From the NCBI GenBank assembly GCA_021018995.1, contig CM037589.1:60462101-60526100 (forward strand): a DNA stretch of 64,000 bases, in the 5' to 3' direction. The notes beneath the pieces were generated by a model. It did no database searches. It worked only from the letters and a program-made list of their open reading frames with translations, and was not told the DNA's origin. Source of the DNA: Chloranthus sessilifolius. Lineage: Eukaryota > Streptophyta > Magnoliopsida > Chloranthales > Chloranthaceae. Of this stretch, positions 11,431 to 21,540 are shown piece by piece. A program made the translations under genes and the position numbers. The stretch's first letter is position 1; each line of letters opens with the position of its first letter.

Positions 11431-12655
11431 AAAGCGTATTTCTCTTGCGGAAGAAGGATACTCTTGGTTGTGGAAAGGAATTATGGGCGTGAGAAATACA
11501 ATCAAGGAAAATGTTTGAACCATTATCAGATATGGGAAGAATACCAACTTGTGGATAGACCTATGGCTTGGAAACTATTCCTTAATTGCTAAGTATGGAA
11601 GAATAATAGTATGCCATTTGGGTATTGAAGAAAACGCAATGGTGGTGGATATCACAAATAATAAATGGAGGCTACCAGAACCGTCTACCTTGATGATGGA
11701 AAGGGTGTGGGAGGAAATTAAAGCAAACCCTACGCCATCTGATTGCTGTGAGGACAAGTTTGTTTGGACTGATACGACTGATGGGGAATTTTCTCTTAAG
11801 TCAGCTTGGAATCATATTAGAGAAGAAAACCTGGCTGTCAACTCCCCTAAATTGATCTGCAACTCAACAAACATCCTGAGGCACTCGGTGTGTGCTTGGC
11901 TGGCAGTTAATCGATGAAAAAGCTAGCTAGAAGAGGGATGCTGATACCTTCGAGATGTGTTCTCTGCTTGTCGGAACGCGAAGCGAATAATCACCTTTTT
12001 ATGGGTGCAGTTATACGAAATGGATCTGGAAGTCACTGCTTTCAAGGCTCCTGATCAGAAGGACTAATATTGGGACTATCGAAGATGAGTCGCAATTGTG
12101 TGTGGATAGATCTAACGGTAATAACTGCAAATTTAGAATTGTCTCCATTGGATTCACAGCTACCATATGGCATGTGTGGGCTGAGTGAAATAAAAGAAAT
12201 TTGGTGGGCATGCAAGTAAACAAGAAGGAACTCTTAAGAAGATTTGATGAGGATATTACGATTCGAATGGAGGCTTCAGAGTGTTCTGATGTGAAGATTG
12301 ATGATCAACAACTTTTATCACAATGGAGAATACAACACTAGCTGATCAATTGTACTCCTAAGATGTGCAGGTGGCTTCCACCTGCTAGGGGAAGTGTCAA
12401 AGTGCATACGGATGGGTCATTGTCCAATATGGCTGCTGGTATGGGAGGAGGCCTGATCAGAGACTTTGAAGGGAAGATCCAAGGTGGGTTTGCCAGACCT
12501 GTGGAGAATTCTGATATCCTTGATATTGAGCTTCCGATGATTAAGGAAGGATTGAGTATGGCAATTGATTTTGGATTAAAGAGAATTGATATTGAATTGG
12601 ATAATCAGATTGGAGTAGATTGTGTTAATAGCAAATGCAAGGTTCCGTGGAGGAA
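11430..12655 (+). pseudogene. L1-type LINE ORF2, 3' portion with zinc-finger and RNase H domains
   Basis: The downstream third of a plant non-LTR retrotransposon. First comes the post-RT region (TNLWIDLWLGN near 11.55 kb; FVWTDTTDGEFSLKSAWNHI near 11.76 kb), then the zf-RVT pattern with CVLC and NNHLFFGCSYTKW-like residues near 11.96 kb. An RNase H domain follows from about 12.36 kb (RGSVKVHTDGSL, GLIRDFEGKIQGGFA), with the first catalytic Asp in HTDG. The RNase H end is cut off at about 12.65 kb by the left side of a MITE. There are several frame breaks and stops upstream of 11549 and between 11.9 and 12.36 kb. The RT core is missing, so this is a 5'-truncated or eroded copy. No poly-A tail is left. 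Confidence 0.75.
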
Positions 12656-13022
12656 TCAGCAAGGGTGTAAGTTGGGAAAATTTGGCAAAAATCAGTCAAA
12701 GTTGGAAAAAATTGAGGAAATAAAAAAAAGTTAAAAGTATATCATAATATTATTTCAAGTTAAAATAATAGTTTTAATGAACAAAATAGTACAAAATAGG
12801 CAAACTTTAAAGGTTTTTTATGAAAGAATACAAAGTGTACGTGTTTTTCCCCCTTTTAACTATAAGTGGAAAAAAAGAAAAAAAAACGGACCACGTCTCA
12901 AACATCGCCAATTAATCGGCCGAGTCGCGACTTGGCTGATTAATCGGTGATAAAGTTGGGATGACTGCAAGTCGCCGACTTTTTCTGATTTTTTGAAAAA
13001 ATCGGAGACTTTTGTGACTATG
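12656..13022 (+). mobile_element. Hairpin MITE family, copy A (left end lost)
   Basis: Shares with copy B (51348-51700) and, inverted, copy C (53328-53713) the order TAAGTYGGGAAAA, an AT-rich middle with AAAATAGTACAAAATAGGC, and then a stem-loop at 12906-12948 built on GATTAATCGGCCGAGTC. It keeps the right TIR, GACTTTTGTGACTATG, ending at 13022. The left TIR is missing at the junction with the LINE RNase H, so either the MITE was truncated or the junction is a deletion. Confidence 0.7.
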
Positions 13023-13510
13023 GTTAGTACATACCATAAGGAAAATAAGCAATTTAATAGTTACAAATTCTCTCATGATGGTGAGAGGTGATCAAATGTG
13101 TTGATTGGCTCGCGAACCATGGAGGAAACATAGACACGTTAAAAATTTCTTCTGTCCGTAGAATTATTCCTCCCATTCTTCATAATCTCTCCAAAGAAGA
13201 GATGAATACTTTTTAGTGTTTATACTCCTACGTAACTTCTCTTATTGATTTAATAATAAGGGTTAGGACCCACCAACGTCGCGTGCCTACAAAAAAAAGG
13301 TTATTTAAAAAAAAAAAAAATCATTTTATCTAAGCAAGAGGTGGAAGTGGGTTCGTGTGGTACGATGGTGGGTGTTCCACACCTCCTAGAGTTGAGTCTT
13401 TCGCTACTGGTGTATCCATTTCCCAATAATGTGTGTTCTTTGTTTTGTAGCAGAGATGGCACTTCATCTACATTGTGCATTTGCTAGATGGGTTTGAATT
13501 TTTTGTTGGA
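13023..13510. other. No gene; probable body of a decayed LTR
   Basis: No coding signal. A phrase near 13280 (CGTCGCGTGCC) recalls the LTR of the 26394-31820 family, so part of this may be LTR sequence belonging to the element whose gag lies at 13976-14332, but the left boundary cannot be placed. Confidence 0.35.
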
Positions 13511-13693
13511 ATGCAGCGTGGCGTGGTCAGCTATAGGGCCTCTCGTCTATCCTAGTGTCGGGGGCACGTGATGTGGTGCCATGTGGTCATCGACACTGTG
13601 ATGTCGCGTGCCCACATGGCACCACATCACGTGCCCCCGGCACTAGGATAGACGAGAGGCCCTACGGCTGGCCAGGCCACGCCACGCTGCATG
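13511..13693. repeat. 183-bp near-perfect palindrome in an LTR end
   Basis: The left arm 13511-13586 and right arm 13612-13693 are reverse complements with few mismatches and one small length difference, around a 25-nt loop. The arms include ATGCAGCGTGGCGTGG and its complement, and GGGCACGTGATGTGGTGCC and its complement. It sits in the final part of a minus-strand LTR that ends at 13704 just before a purine tract. RNA read from either strand would fold into a long hairpin. Confidence 0.85.
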
Positions 13694-14384
13694 CCCTCGT
13701 CACACCCTCCACTCAAAACTGTCAATGCCCTCGTTGACGAAAAGGCACTATTCTGCTACTGTCCCTCAGGCCCGACCTTCACCCCTCTGCTTCGCAAGCA
13801 TCTCGATACCTCAGTCGTGCCTTCACAAGTAGCCAAAACTATGCACTGCTATATTGTTCATTGGCGCCCTCGCCTCGCCTCAAGTAGCAAAACTGTACAT
13901 TGTTGGTGTGTGAGTCTTCCCACGGCCCACGCCAACATGGCTGCGGTGTATAACCCCCTCTCAATAATTCAATAATCAAAGCGATCCTATCCTCAAAACT
14001 ATCTCCTCATCATCAGCTTTCTTCTCCTTACCTTTTACCTGCTCTATGGCTAGCGCATTCAGGGCAGCGCGCTGGGGACATTCGGGCACCAGGTGTGGTC
14101 CACCACACAAAAAGCAACCCTGCGTTGGTGGTCGGTTCTCTCTCTTCCTCTTGTATCCGCTTCTCTCTTGACTGAGGCGCTCACGTCCACTGTCATATGA
14201 CTTACTCCTTTGCTTATCAGTGCCGTCTCTGGGTGTCTGGTCCACCTTTCTCTCTCGTTTTTGGCGGAATTTGGTTAGCCGCTCGGCCGCAACTAACGTC
14301 TCATCCAGATTATCTAGGCCTCTACGGCTCAACTTGTTCTTTGCCGACAGTATTGCTCCGGAGTGTAGATTATGCTAGCCTGGG
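13694..14384 (-). mobile_element. Gag-bearing LTR element fragment, minus strand
   Basis: The LTR ends TCACA at 13704. It is followed by a purine tract (read GAGTGGAGGG on the minus strand, 13705-13714) and a short internal stretch with TGCCCTCGTTGACGA that matches the equivalent position of the 26394-31820 element (27990-28004). Gag lies at 13976-14332. Gag directly followed by the purine tract implies that pol was lost before the insertion, so this is a non-autonomous member. The right end is cut by a microsatellite. Confidence 0.55.
13976..14332 (-). pseudogene. Ty3/gypsy-type gag, C-terminal half with zinc knuckle
   Basis: 118 codons, open. An RGLDNLDETLVAAERLTKF helix is typical of plant gypsy gag ends. 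Then comes a basic linker (RERLSQERSGYKRKRE) and a CCHC knuckle CFLCGGPHLVPEC followed by PQRAALNALA. The knuckle binds RNA during packaging. The N-terminal capsid part is absent from this window. Confidence 0.75.
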
Positions 14385-14430
14385 TTGTTGAATAACTGAT
14401 AAATTGCCTTTATACAATTATTTTTGAAGG

Positions 14431-14433
<3 letters not shown>

Positions 14434-14515
<82 letters not shown>

Positions 14516-14610
14516 CGCGCGTGTGGTGCGTGCGTGTGTGTGTCTCGGTCTCGGTATGTTGGTGTGTGGGTGGGCGGGCGGGCGGCGTGGTGTGTGTGTG
14601 TGTGCCCGCG
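14434..14610. repeat. Compound (AT)n-(GT)n microsatellite with GT/GC-rich tail
   Basis: About 21 AT units (14434-14476) run straight into about 18 GT units (to about 14513), then a degenerate GTGTG/GGGCG tail to about 14610. Open frames over it encode only IYIY or VCVC and are not genes. Confidence 0.9.
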
Positions 14611-14617
14611 CCATTTG

Positions 14618-14926
14618 GTGGATTGACGAGCCAACATTACTATTTGAGAAGCCGAGCACCTTGCAATCACCAGTCCTAAGGCTAATAGTCAAGGTTATGA
14701 AAGACACCTACGTCAATCACAGTTGTTACACCCATGGCGTACCAAGCCCACGCGAGTGCGGGGAACCACTAAACAAGGCTGCAAGGAAACTATTTGAGCC
14801 AGAAAACTTTGACCCTCTACAACTGGATAAAAGGTCCAGGAAAAGGGCAATTGCTTTCTATGTAGCAACCATTATCATAGGAATGGCTCTTGCAGAATCA
14901 GTGACTTTAAACGGGATCATGTGGAC
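14618..14926 (+). other. Unassigned open stretch of about 103 codons
   Basis: After the microsatellite one frame stays open with normal-looking composition: ALAESVTLNGIM near the end, KAARKLFEPENFDPLQLDKR before it, and a hydrophobic FYVATIIIGMALA segment. I do not recognise a family. The start is lost in the microsatellite. It may be a transposon or host fragment; coding status is uncertain. Confidence 0.2.
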
Positions 14927-15039
14927 ATAACTACTTTGTGGCGTGTATAGCAGCGGGGGGTTCATTAGTGAGACAGCTTTCGAGTTGGCTTGCGGAATGG
15001 AGCTAAGATAGGGGAGTTTCCTAAATGAAAAAGAAGACA

Positions 15040-15250
15040 GAGTCGGAGGTTGGGTTGGACCACGTTGGTAGATCTCGGGGTTAGTGCGTCCATGGGGTCC
15101 TTGAAAAATCGAGTGCTTGGATAGACAGTTGAGAAGAAAACTCAAGCCTGGGCTAAGACTTATTAAGCGGGAAGTGAAGTACTCATCCCAGCCATGCTCC
15201 AATCCATTCCCACCTTCACCATGGCCTGCTTGAAACTACCCCAGCCAAGG
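15040..15250 (+). pseudogene. LINE reverse-transcriptase scrap
   Basis: The stretch LQSIPTFTMACLKLP (15197-15241) is the hallmark of the plant L1 RT thumb (usual form VLQAIPTYAMSCFKLP). A GREV-like turn and degraded upstream sequence correspond to the linker of the same domain. Only about 200 bp survive. Confidence 0.5.
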
Positions 15251-15299
15251 CCTCCCTTAGGGAAACTGTCTGGTGGGTTGGTTGATTGGAAGACTCTTA

Positions 15300-15304
<5 letters not shown>

Positions 15305-15330
<26 letters not shown>
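15305..15330. repeat. (GT)n microsatellite
   Basis: About 13 uninterrupted GT units. Confidence 0.95.
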
Positions 15331-15473
15331 GCGGGGATATGCACCCAAATACAGCCCAAAAACATTGTTTCTGGGTGCTAGACTACATGCCGCATGGCAT
15401 GATCATCCCAAAACGACACCTGTTTTGGGGTGATGAGCCACATGGCAAGTAATTTTAGCAAAACCATGTTTTT

Positions 15474-16035
15474 AGGACTTTTTTCCCTTCACTTGATGGG
15501 TCAAAGATAGGGCACACAACCTGGTGCATTGAATTTGAGCAACTTTGACCACATTTTCAACGGTGTTTATGCATCGGATCATGCCCCAATTTTTTGGGTC
15601 GTACCTGATCGATTTTGTCTAAGTTGTGTGGCACCTGATCGTCATGATGGTTGCTACAGGATGTCCAGCTGGTCTGGATGCAACCTTAAGGGCTGCGACC
15701 GAGCGCATAGTCCCAGCCTTCTTGGCCTCTATTAATCGGACAATCCATTCGAATGGATGACGTGAACCATGCATTCTAATGCTAGATCATGTGGCATGTG
15801 ATTGCGAGTTACACCACATCTCTAATGGTTCTGCCACTCCCCTAGGTTCTTAGAATTTTGTTTGGACTTTTTCCCCTTCACATCTCATGTCAAATTTTTT
15901 GGTTCACCGCTTGAAGATTGTGCATTAGAAATTTTGTGCCTTTGGCCAAATATTCAACGCTGGAAAAATGCCTGTTTAATTTTTTTAGAGGGTACCTGAT
16001 CGACCTTGGGCAAGTTTCCATGGCACTCGATCGTT
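15474..16035. repeat. Diverged direct duplication
   Basis: Segments 15474-15645 and 15866-16035 share an ordered series of words: GGACTTTTTTCCCTTCAC near the start, TGTGCATT/GGTGCATTGAATT, TTCAACG, GGTACCTGATCGA and TGGCACYTGATCGT. The copies are about 390 bp apart. No coding signal. 15331-15473 and 15646-15865 hold nothing I recognise. Confidence 0.5.
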
Positions 16036-16331
16036 GGTATATACTCCTGCAATATTATGGGTTTGCGTATGAAATGTAATAGAAATGCTGGAAAAATAGT
16101 TGTATTCTATAATATTTTGTTAAATTTAAGGTTAACTTCTGCAGACCTCCTTTACTATTTACCATTTATAAAATCCTTATTCATCCTCATTTCTGCTTCA
16201 TTTTATTGCCAAATGCAGAAAAAAAAGAAGTTAAATTCATAGATTAGAGTGTAAATTTATCGTTAATTTTTGCAGACATCTTTTACAAGTTATATTGTTA
16301 ACAAAATGTTCTCGTATGGTGCTCTTGACAG

Positions 16332-16808
16332 GCGAACACTGTAGATGAGCTGCCTGAGAGGCTTATTAGTGCAGTTCGTGTCTCACATGTGGAGCTCTCA
16401 TCAGCAATAGTGCCGATTCTTGATGCCCATAATTGAACCGTTGATGTTAGTTCATTTGTACACAATTCTTTCCCTTCTCCGCCTTCTTATCTCCTGAGTG
16501 CAGATCCCAGATCTTGTGCTCTGTATTGAATGATTTGTTCCGATATATATAAGCAAATTGGAGGTGGAATGCCTCCCTACTTCACTTCAGATGTACGTTT
16601 GATGAAGATTTAATGATGTTTATAGGCATTCTTTTTAAATTGATAACACCGAGGCTCCGAGAGAAAAATATTGTATCTGATTTTTTTTCTTTTGTAGTTT
16701 CGAAAGTGAAATAAGCTGTTCCCCTAGACCCCACTCACCTGGTTTTCCTGTCATATGTATACGAAATACTTTCATTTTATTACGTCCGAGTTATGGCTTT
16801 GTTACCGT

Positions 16809-16870
<62 letters not shown>

Positions 16871-17322
16871 CACTATATAAAATCAATCTGAGAACTGTGT
16901 TGGCATGACCTTTTTTAGGACGTCCAGCGCTTTCTCTTAACCTTTTTTCTGAGAGGTTCAGGAAAGCCATAATGGATATACATGTTTATGTTCAGCGGCA
17001 AGTAATTCTTTTTCATGGAGAGGCGGGGCCTATGAGGCTATCATACTTGTCAACAACTCCTGTGGTCTTTTCGTGCTGCTTTCACATAAAACGCACTATC
17101 AGGGCCCGTTCTCTGGCCCAAGGCGCCTATTGCCACAGCTGTAGATATAGATGTTTTGAGAATACGCTCTAAATTATTGATAGAGCTTCCCTGATTGCTG
17201 AGTCACGTGCTAAAATAAAGGACATGATACTGTCGACCACTTGCAAAGCTAACCACAAATATATACTACCGGATGATGGCCATGTGTCGCACTGTCAGCA
17301 CATGTATGTGCTACTATTTCAG
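16332..17322 (+). pseudogene. Possible decayed exons of an unidentified host gene
   Basis: Three short stretches look exon-like. (1) 16332-16436, after CTCTTGACAG, reads ANTVDELPERLISAVRVSHV and goes on to a stop. (2) 16919-17001, between a TTTTTTAG acceptor and a GTAATT donor, reads RPALSLNLFSERFRKAIMDI and on. (3) About 17175-17322, ending at a GTACCT donor, includes ESRAKIKDMILSTTCKANHK. The order, AG/GT borders and amino-acid composition suggest real exons, but a stop ends the first piece and another precedes the third. A (TA)n run lies between the first two. I cannot name the protein. It could be a pseudogene or the remains of a captured gene. Confidence 0.3.
16813..16869. repeat. (TA)n microsatellite
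   Basis: About 28 TA units. Confidence 0.95.
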
Positions 17323-18560
17323 GTACCTTGATTAAGGGTTTCTCTCTAATCGTTTTCTTTATCAGTTCTGGCGAGTTGCACAGTGGACTGAAGTTCAATG
17401 GAAATCTTCTAAAATTAAAGCGATGGAACCATCTTGAAATATCATGAAACCTTCTTGAAATATCATGAAACCCATGAAAACGCTACCTTTCCTGCTACTA
17501 GTTTTATTATTTGGACTAAGTCCAAAAAGTGCCAATTGCCCGAGTTAGTCTGTACATGACATACGAAGCGGTATGAAGTGGCTGCTCCCCGTGTTCGAAC
17601 TCACACCTTGCGCTTGCCATCCCAACCCATTTACCATCGTTCCAATCAATGGGCCCTATTTTGGCTCAGCCGAGCAAGCCAATTCACATGTTACTTAGAA
17701 GATTTGCCTCAGGAAGTGGGAGACTTGAGATTAAAAGCCCACCCTTGGCCACCCTAGGGATTTTAATCTTCAGCTGACCCAACATATGCCAACTCAAGAG
17801 GTGCATGTGTCCCTAAGATTAGTCGAGTGGTCTAAAAGGCTGGGACGCCCAAGTTATCCAAAAAATAAATAGATAAATAAAAATTGAAAACTGTTTAATA
17901 ATGTGTATCACAAAACCCTCGTACCAAAGAAAATAACTGAATCAAAATTGAAATGGAAATCTCTTTGCTAACAATCATTTTGAGAAAATATTGATTTCAC
18001 ACTGAACATATCTCAAAACAAGAGACCAAAGATACCTTGTTGTGGTACACCATCACTTGCCTCGAAAGAATCTTCGGTTGCAAAAGAATGGTATGCTTTT
18101 GTAAAATTGCCCCCACCAAAGTCTCATTAATTGAAATGTACATGCCAATTGTTTAAAATATCAGTTGCTACTGATTTATACGGCCAGTACACTTACGGTA
18201 GTCGCCAGCCTGGGGCCAGCCAAAACAATCCTCATCAAAAATGTTCGTTTGTACGCCCGAACCAACTATGTGCCCGTGCCACTTAGAACATCTAGGCCGT
18301 CTGATTTTAAGGAGACGATGTAAAGAACTTTGGAACAAGAAACAAAATGTTTTGCCTCATCCAAGGTAGATCTTTACATAGTGGCCTTCAAATTAGATGG
18401 CTTAAACGATATTTTATGGGGCACATGTTCCAAAAAAAATAGTCTTTCTTTTTAATTTATATGCAATGAGGCAAATCTCATGTGCAAGTAGCCACTCCCA
18501 TAATCATTAAGGTACCTCTATTCACACCTCGAGAATTATTGAAAGCACCTAATAAACTAA
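17323..18560. other. No gene recognised
   Basis: AT-rich intergenic DNA. A small tandem duplication near 17430-17475 repeats TTCTTGAAATATCATGAAAC. Otherwise I see no structure. Confidence 0.5.
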
Positions 18561-18574
18561 TTGATGGCTTCGAA

Positions 18575-18640
18575 TCATACAATGGAGATCATTTTTTAAC
18601 ACTAATCTTCCACACAATAGATTTTGATACCAAAAGATAG
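18575..18640 (+). mobile_element. Half copy of the long-TIR Mutator-like family
   Basis: ATGGAGATCATTTTTTAAC, then an AATCTTCCACACAATAGATTTTG-like run, matches the left arm of the foldback elements at 59052 and 43535. The other arm is not recognised here. Confidence 0.35.
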
Positions 18641-18659
18641 TATGTGTCGTGATCAACTC

Positions 18660-19570
18660 TTTTGATATTAGCAGGAAGGTGTGTGGGCTTTGGAACTAGC
18701 GGGTTGGCTAGCATGACTACATTAGCCTTGGAGTAGATGTGTGACGCTCGAGCGTGAAAGTGTATAGGCTTTGCGTTGCATCGCGTGCTCTCTTATGTGT
18801 GGCGAATATGATTAATCGAGCTAGGTAGTGTGCTAGTGTGACAATTAGATGCACGTGATCGTGGACAGTTGACTTGTATGTATTGGTGTTGCATGGCTTG
18901 TGTGCTATGGATAATATATCAATCCAATACGTTTGAGGTATTTATGTTATTTGGCTAGATGTGACAATTAGATCATATATATGGGAGGGAAGCTGCAAAG
19001 CTATTCTCATATACATGGGGCCTTATTGCATTGAAGGGTACACAGTGATTTCCTAGGTCTGTAAGAGTGGGCTTAGAACGTTGCTTCGAAAATGTCATGT
19101 ATCATCCGAGAGAGGTTGCTATGTCGCGAGCTATGCATCACGGTGCACATAGGCTAGTTATGAGGGAAGCACTCGTGGGTCATGTGGGATACTGTGGAGA
19201 GCGTTATCATGAGAGTTGGATGCTTATGATGTGTGCTGATTGCGAGAGTCACAAACAATGGTGGACTTATTTCAGCATGACAACGAGACATGTTGGAATG
19301 AGACGACATTAGGAGTTACATGCTACTGTTGCACGCGACGTACTAGGCATGACACAAGGTGAAGCTAGAGCAGACCAAGTGAGACACAGAGGTGTGGGCA
19401 TGCATGTCACAAGGGGCATAATGCGTTCGTATGATAGGCCTAAGTCAAGAAAGTAATCATATAGGAGAATTTCCGTCCTCTGGGTGAGTGGTATCAAAGC
19501 TGATATTGGGTTAGACTGACCTCATCGTTGTGAGATCGAGGTGCCACATGAGTGTGACAGATGTGTGTCG
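18660..19570 (+). repeat. LTR-like block related to the 25.5-31.8 kb family, plus orientation
   Basis: The end of this block (19340-19570) tracks 26190-26390: GTGAAGCTAGAGCAGACCAAG, CACAAGGGGCATAATGC, CCGTCCTC and then TGGTATCAAAGCTGAT, followed by a GAGATCGAGGTGCCACAT phrase that mirrors the 26394-31820 LTR start in reverse. It is old and diverged. Left boundary uncertain. Confidence 0.45.
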
Positions 19571-19574
19571 GGTT

Positions 19575-19835
19575 GTGCCATGTGACAGTATACCATTTGA
19601 TGGTTTATTTTTCATTTCACGTCACACATATCCCACAAAAGAGGCTATAAAATCACATGACTCATCACGCTCAAATATAATTTCTGATAATAAGATCATA
19701 ATTCATTATGTGAAAGATTGGGGTAAAAAATAATATCCATCCATTGATTCCAAGTAGTTAACAGGTTTATATGAGTTTCGTACATAAGTGCTTTCGGGAA
19801 TCCTCTAAGGGCGAACAAAGGTACCCTATCCATTA
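19575..19835. mobile_element. Long-TIR Mutator-like family, right-half copy
   Basis: Contains AAATCACATGACTCATCACG then CTCAAATATAA, and GAAAGATTGGGGTAAAAAAT, which match the middle and right arm of the 43535 and 61310 elements. No left arm. Confidence 0.4.
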
Positions 19836-20433
19836 TACCCATATTTATACCAGCCTTATCGTTGATACTAGGTAAGTTGTACATCTCCAACTGTATGGTT
19901 TAAGATCTGTACTGGTAGAAGATAGGCCGAAAACTCATACGACAGAAATGTGTTTTTATTAAATATGTAAGTCTCTTGATGTCAAATCACATGGCAGAAT
20001 TGATAAAGTGTAAAATCATATTACACCTGTCCAACAAAGGGATCCATGAACCAATTAACTGGTATACTGACCAAGTGGTTTTAGGAATAAATATCCTTGG
20101 GAAAGGTTAAAAAAAAGTGGCTGAGTCAGAAAAAAGGTGAAAATTTTGAGAAAATAAAAAATTAAAATAACATATTAAAGTTATAAAAAGAAAATATTTT
20201 ACATATTTAAATATTTATTCGATATTTTTAATAGTTATTAAATAATTAAAACAATAAAAATATTGTGTGACCCAACAATTTCCCTTAAATAGAAGGACTT
20301 CTGATAAGATGATAGTTAGATGTCGCTTGAAGTGACTATATAAGAGGAAACCGAGAATGACATAAAAGGAAAAGTTATTAAATGTCGCTTGAAGGGATAT
20401 GTAAATGGTCAGTGGAGGTCATAAGCAAACACT
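19836..20433. other. No gene recognised
   Basis: AT-rich intergenic sequence with a poly-A-rich stretch at 20100-20270. Confidence 0.5.
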
Positions 20434-20640
20434 TTGGCCTCGTTTGGCAAATGAGTTTTTCGGATTTGAATTTTTTCCATTGTTTGGGAACACTATAGGT
20501 CCCACTTGTTTGGGGAAAACAATAGAAATTGTCCGGATAAAAGTTTCAGGAAAAATTTTCCTGAAATTTTTGTTAGCCCATATTGTGGGAAAAAACTTAG
20601 ACACTCCTTCCTTGCATCAACTGAAAAATTAGTTTATGCA
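20434..20640. mobile_element. TIR-element-like remnant (GGCCTCGTTTGGC start)
   Basis: GGCCTCGTTTGGCAAATGAG resembles the left end of common plant PIF/hAT-type MITEs. The following sequence repeats ATTGTTTGGG/CTTGTTTGGGG-type words and has a self-complementary GAAAAATTTTCCTG. No matching right end is seen. Confidence 0.3.
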
Positions 20641-20654
20641 GCTTGAGGTTTGCA

Positions 20655-20835
20655 TCATTAAAAGCGTTGATTGTCTTGATATAAATGACAAAGATCATTT
20701 TTCATCCCCTCTTTAATGCAATAAATCTAGAGATCATGACCAACCTATCAGACGACTACATGTGAATTCCACGTGGCACACATCCCCAAAAGTGACAGTG
20801 AGCATGATATAGCATGTTTCGACAACTATTTCGTG
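20655..20835. mobile_element. Long-TIR Mutator-like family, left-half copy
   Basis: GACAAAGATCATTTTTCATC, then AGAGATCATGACCAACCTATCAGA and CACGTGGCACACATCCCCAA as separate words, match the left arm and centre of 59052-59463. Confidence 0.45.
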
Positions 20836-21394
20836 TACATGTGAAGTTGGCCCTTGCACATAATTTAAAAGAAAGAATTAGCATGTAAAACTTGTGCCAT
20901 GTTAGGACTCCATCTAAATCATGTGATTTGAAGCTTATGATCTAAAGATCTTAAGTGAAAAAGATTGACACCAAACATTATTTTCATCACATTATTTGAT
21001 ACATTCAAAAATCATTATTTAATTCAACAGTTGATTGTGTCGAAAAGTATTGACACCAAACATTAGATCATGACCTTCAAATCAAACGATTTAACTGTAA
21101 CCCAACCATCTAAGCCACTTAATTTGAAGGACATTATCTAAAGATCATAAGTGATAAGATTAGCGCCAAGCAAAATCTTTATCATATGACTTAATGCACT
21201 CCAAAGCCACTATCCGATTCAATAGTTTGATTGTATCGAATCATATGATAGAGATCGAGTTTCGCACCAGTCTTTTGCATCGTAAATATGTGGATCGTGG
21301 TCTTTATATCAGATGGCTTAGATATAAAATCACCTCATAATCGTACCATTTATTTGCACTGTAAAATCTTAACCTTACTCCATCTCCTCCGACC
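20836..21394. other. No gene; short internal direct repeats
   Basis: Words such as ATTGACACCAAACATTA recur at 20966 and 21048, and ATCTAAAGATCWTAAGTGA at about 20939 and 21130. This suggests an old local duplication. Nothing coding. Confidence 0.4.
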
Positions 21395-21540
21395 GACATG
21401 CATTGACAAAGGAGATTATTTTTTATCCCAATCTTCCACATGATGCATCTTGAGATCATGGGTATATCAATAGACGATTTTTTTATTTCGTGTGGCACCC
21501 ATTCCAAAAAATGACATGTGATTTGTATTAGAGCTTGATG
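21395..21540. mobile_element. Long-TIR Mutator-like family, left-half copy
   Basis: AAGGAGATTATTTTTTATCC, CAATCTTCCACATGATGCAT and GAGATCATGGGTATATCAAT match the family's left arm. Confidence 0.4.

Noticed and set aside
14424-14930. 168-codon plus-strand open frame beginning IYIYIY...VCVCVC
   Set aside because: The first two thirds are the (AT)n/(GT)n microsatellite. Only the tail (14618-14926) might be coding-derived and is listed separately at low confidence.
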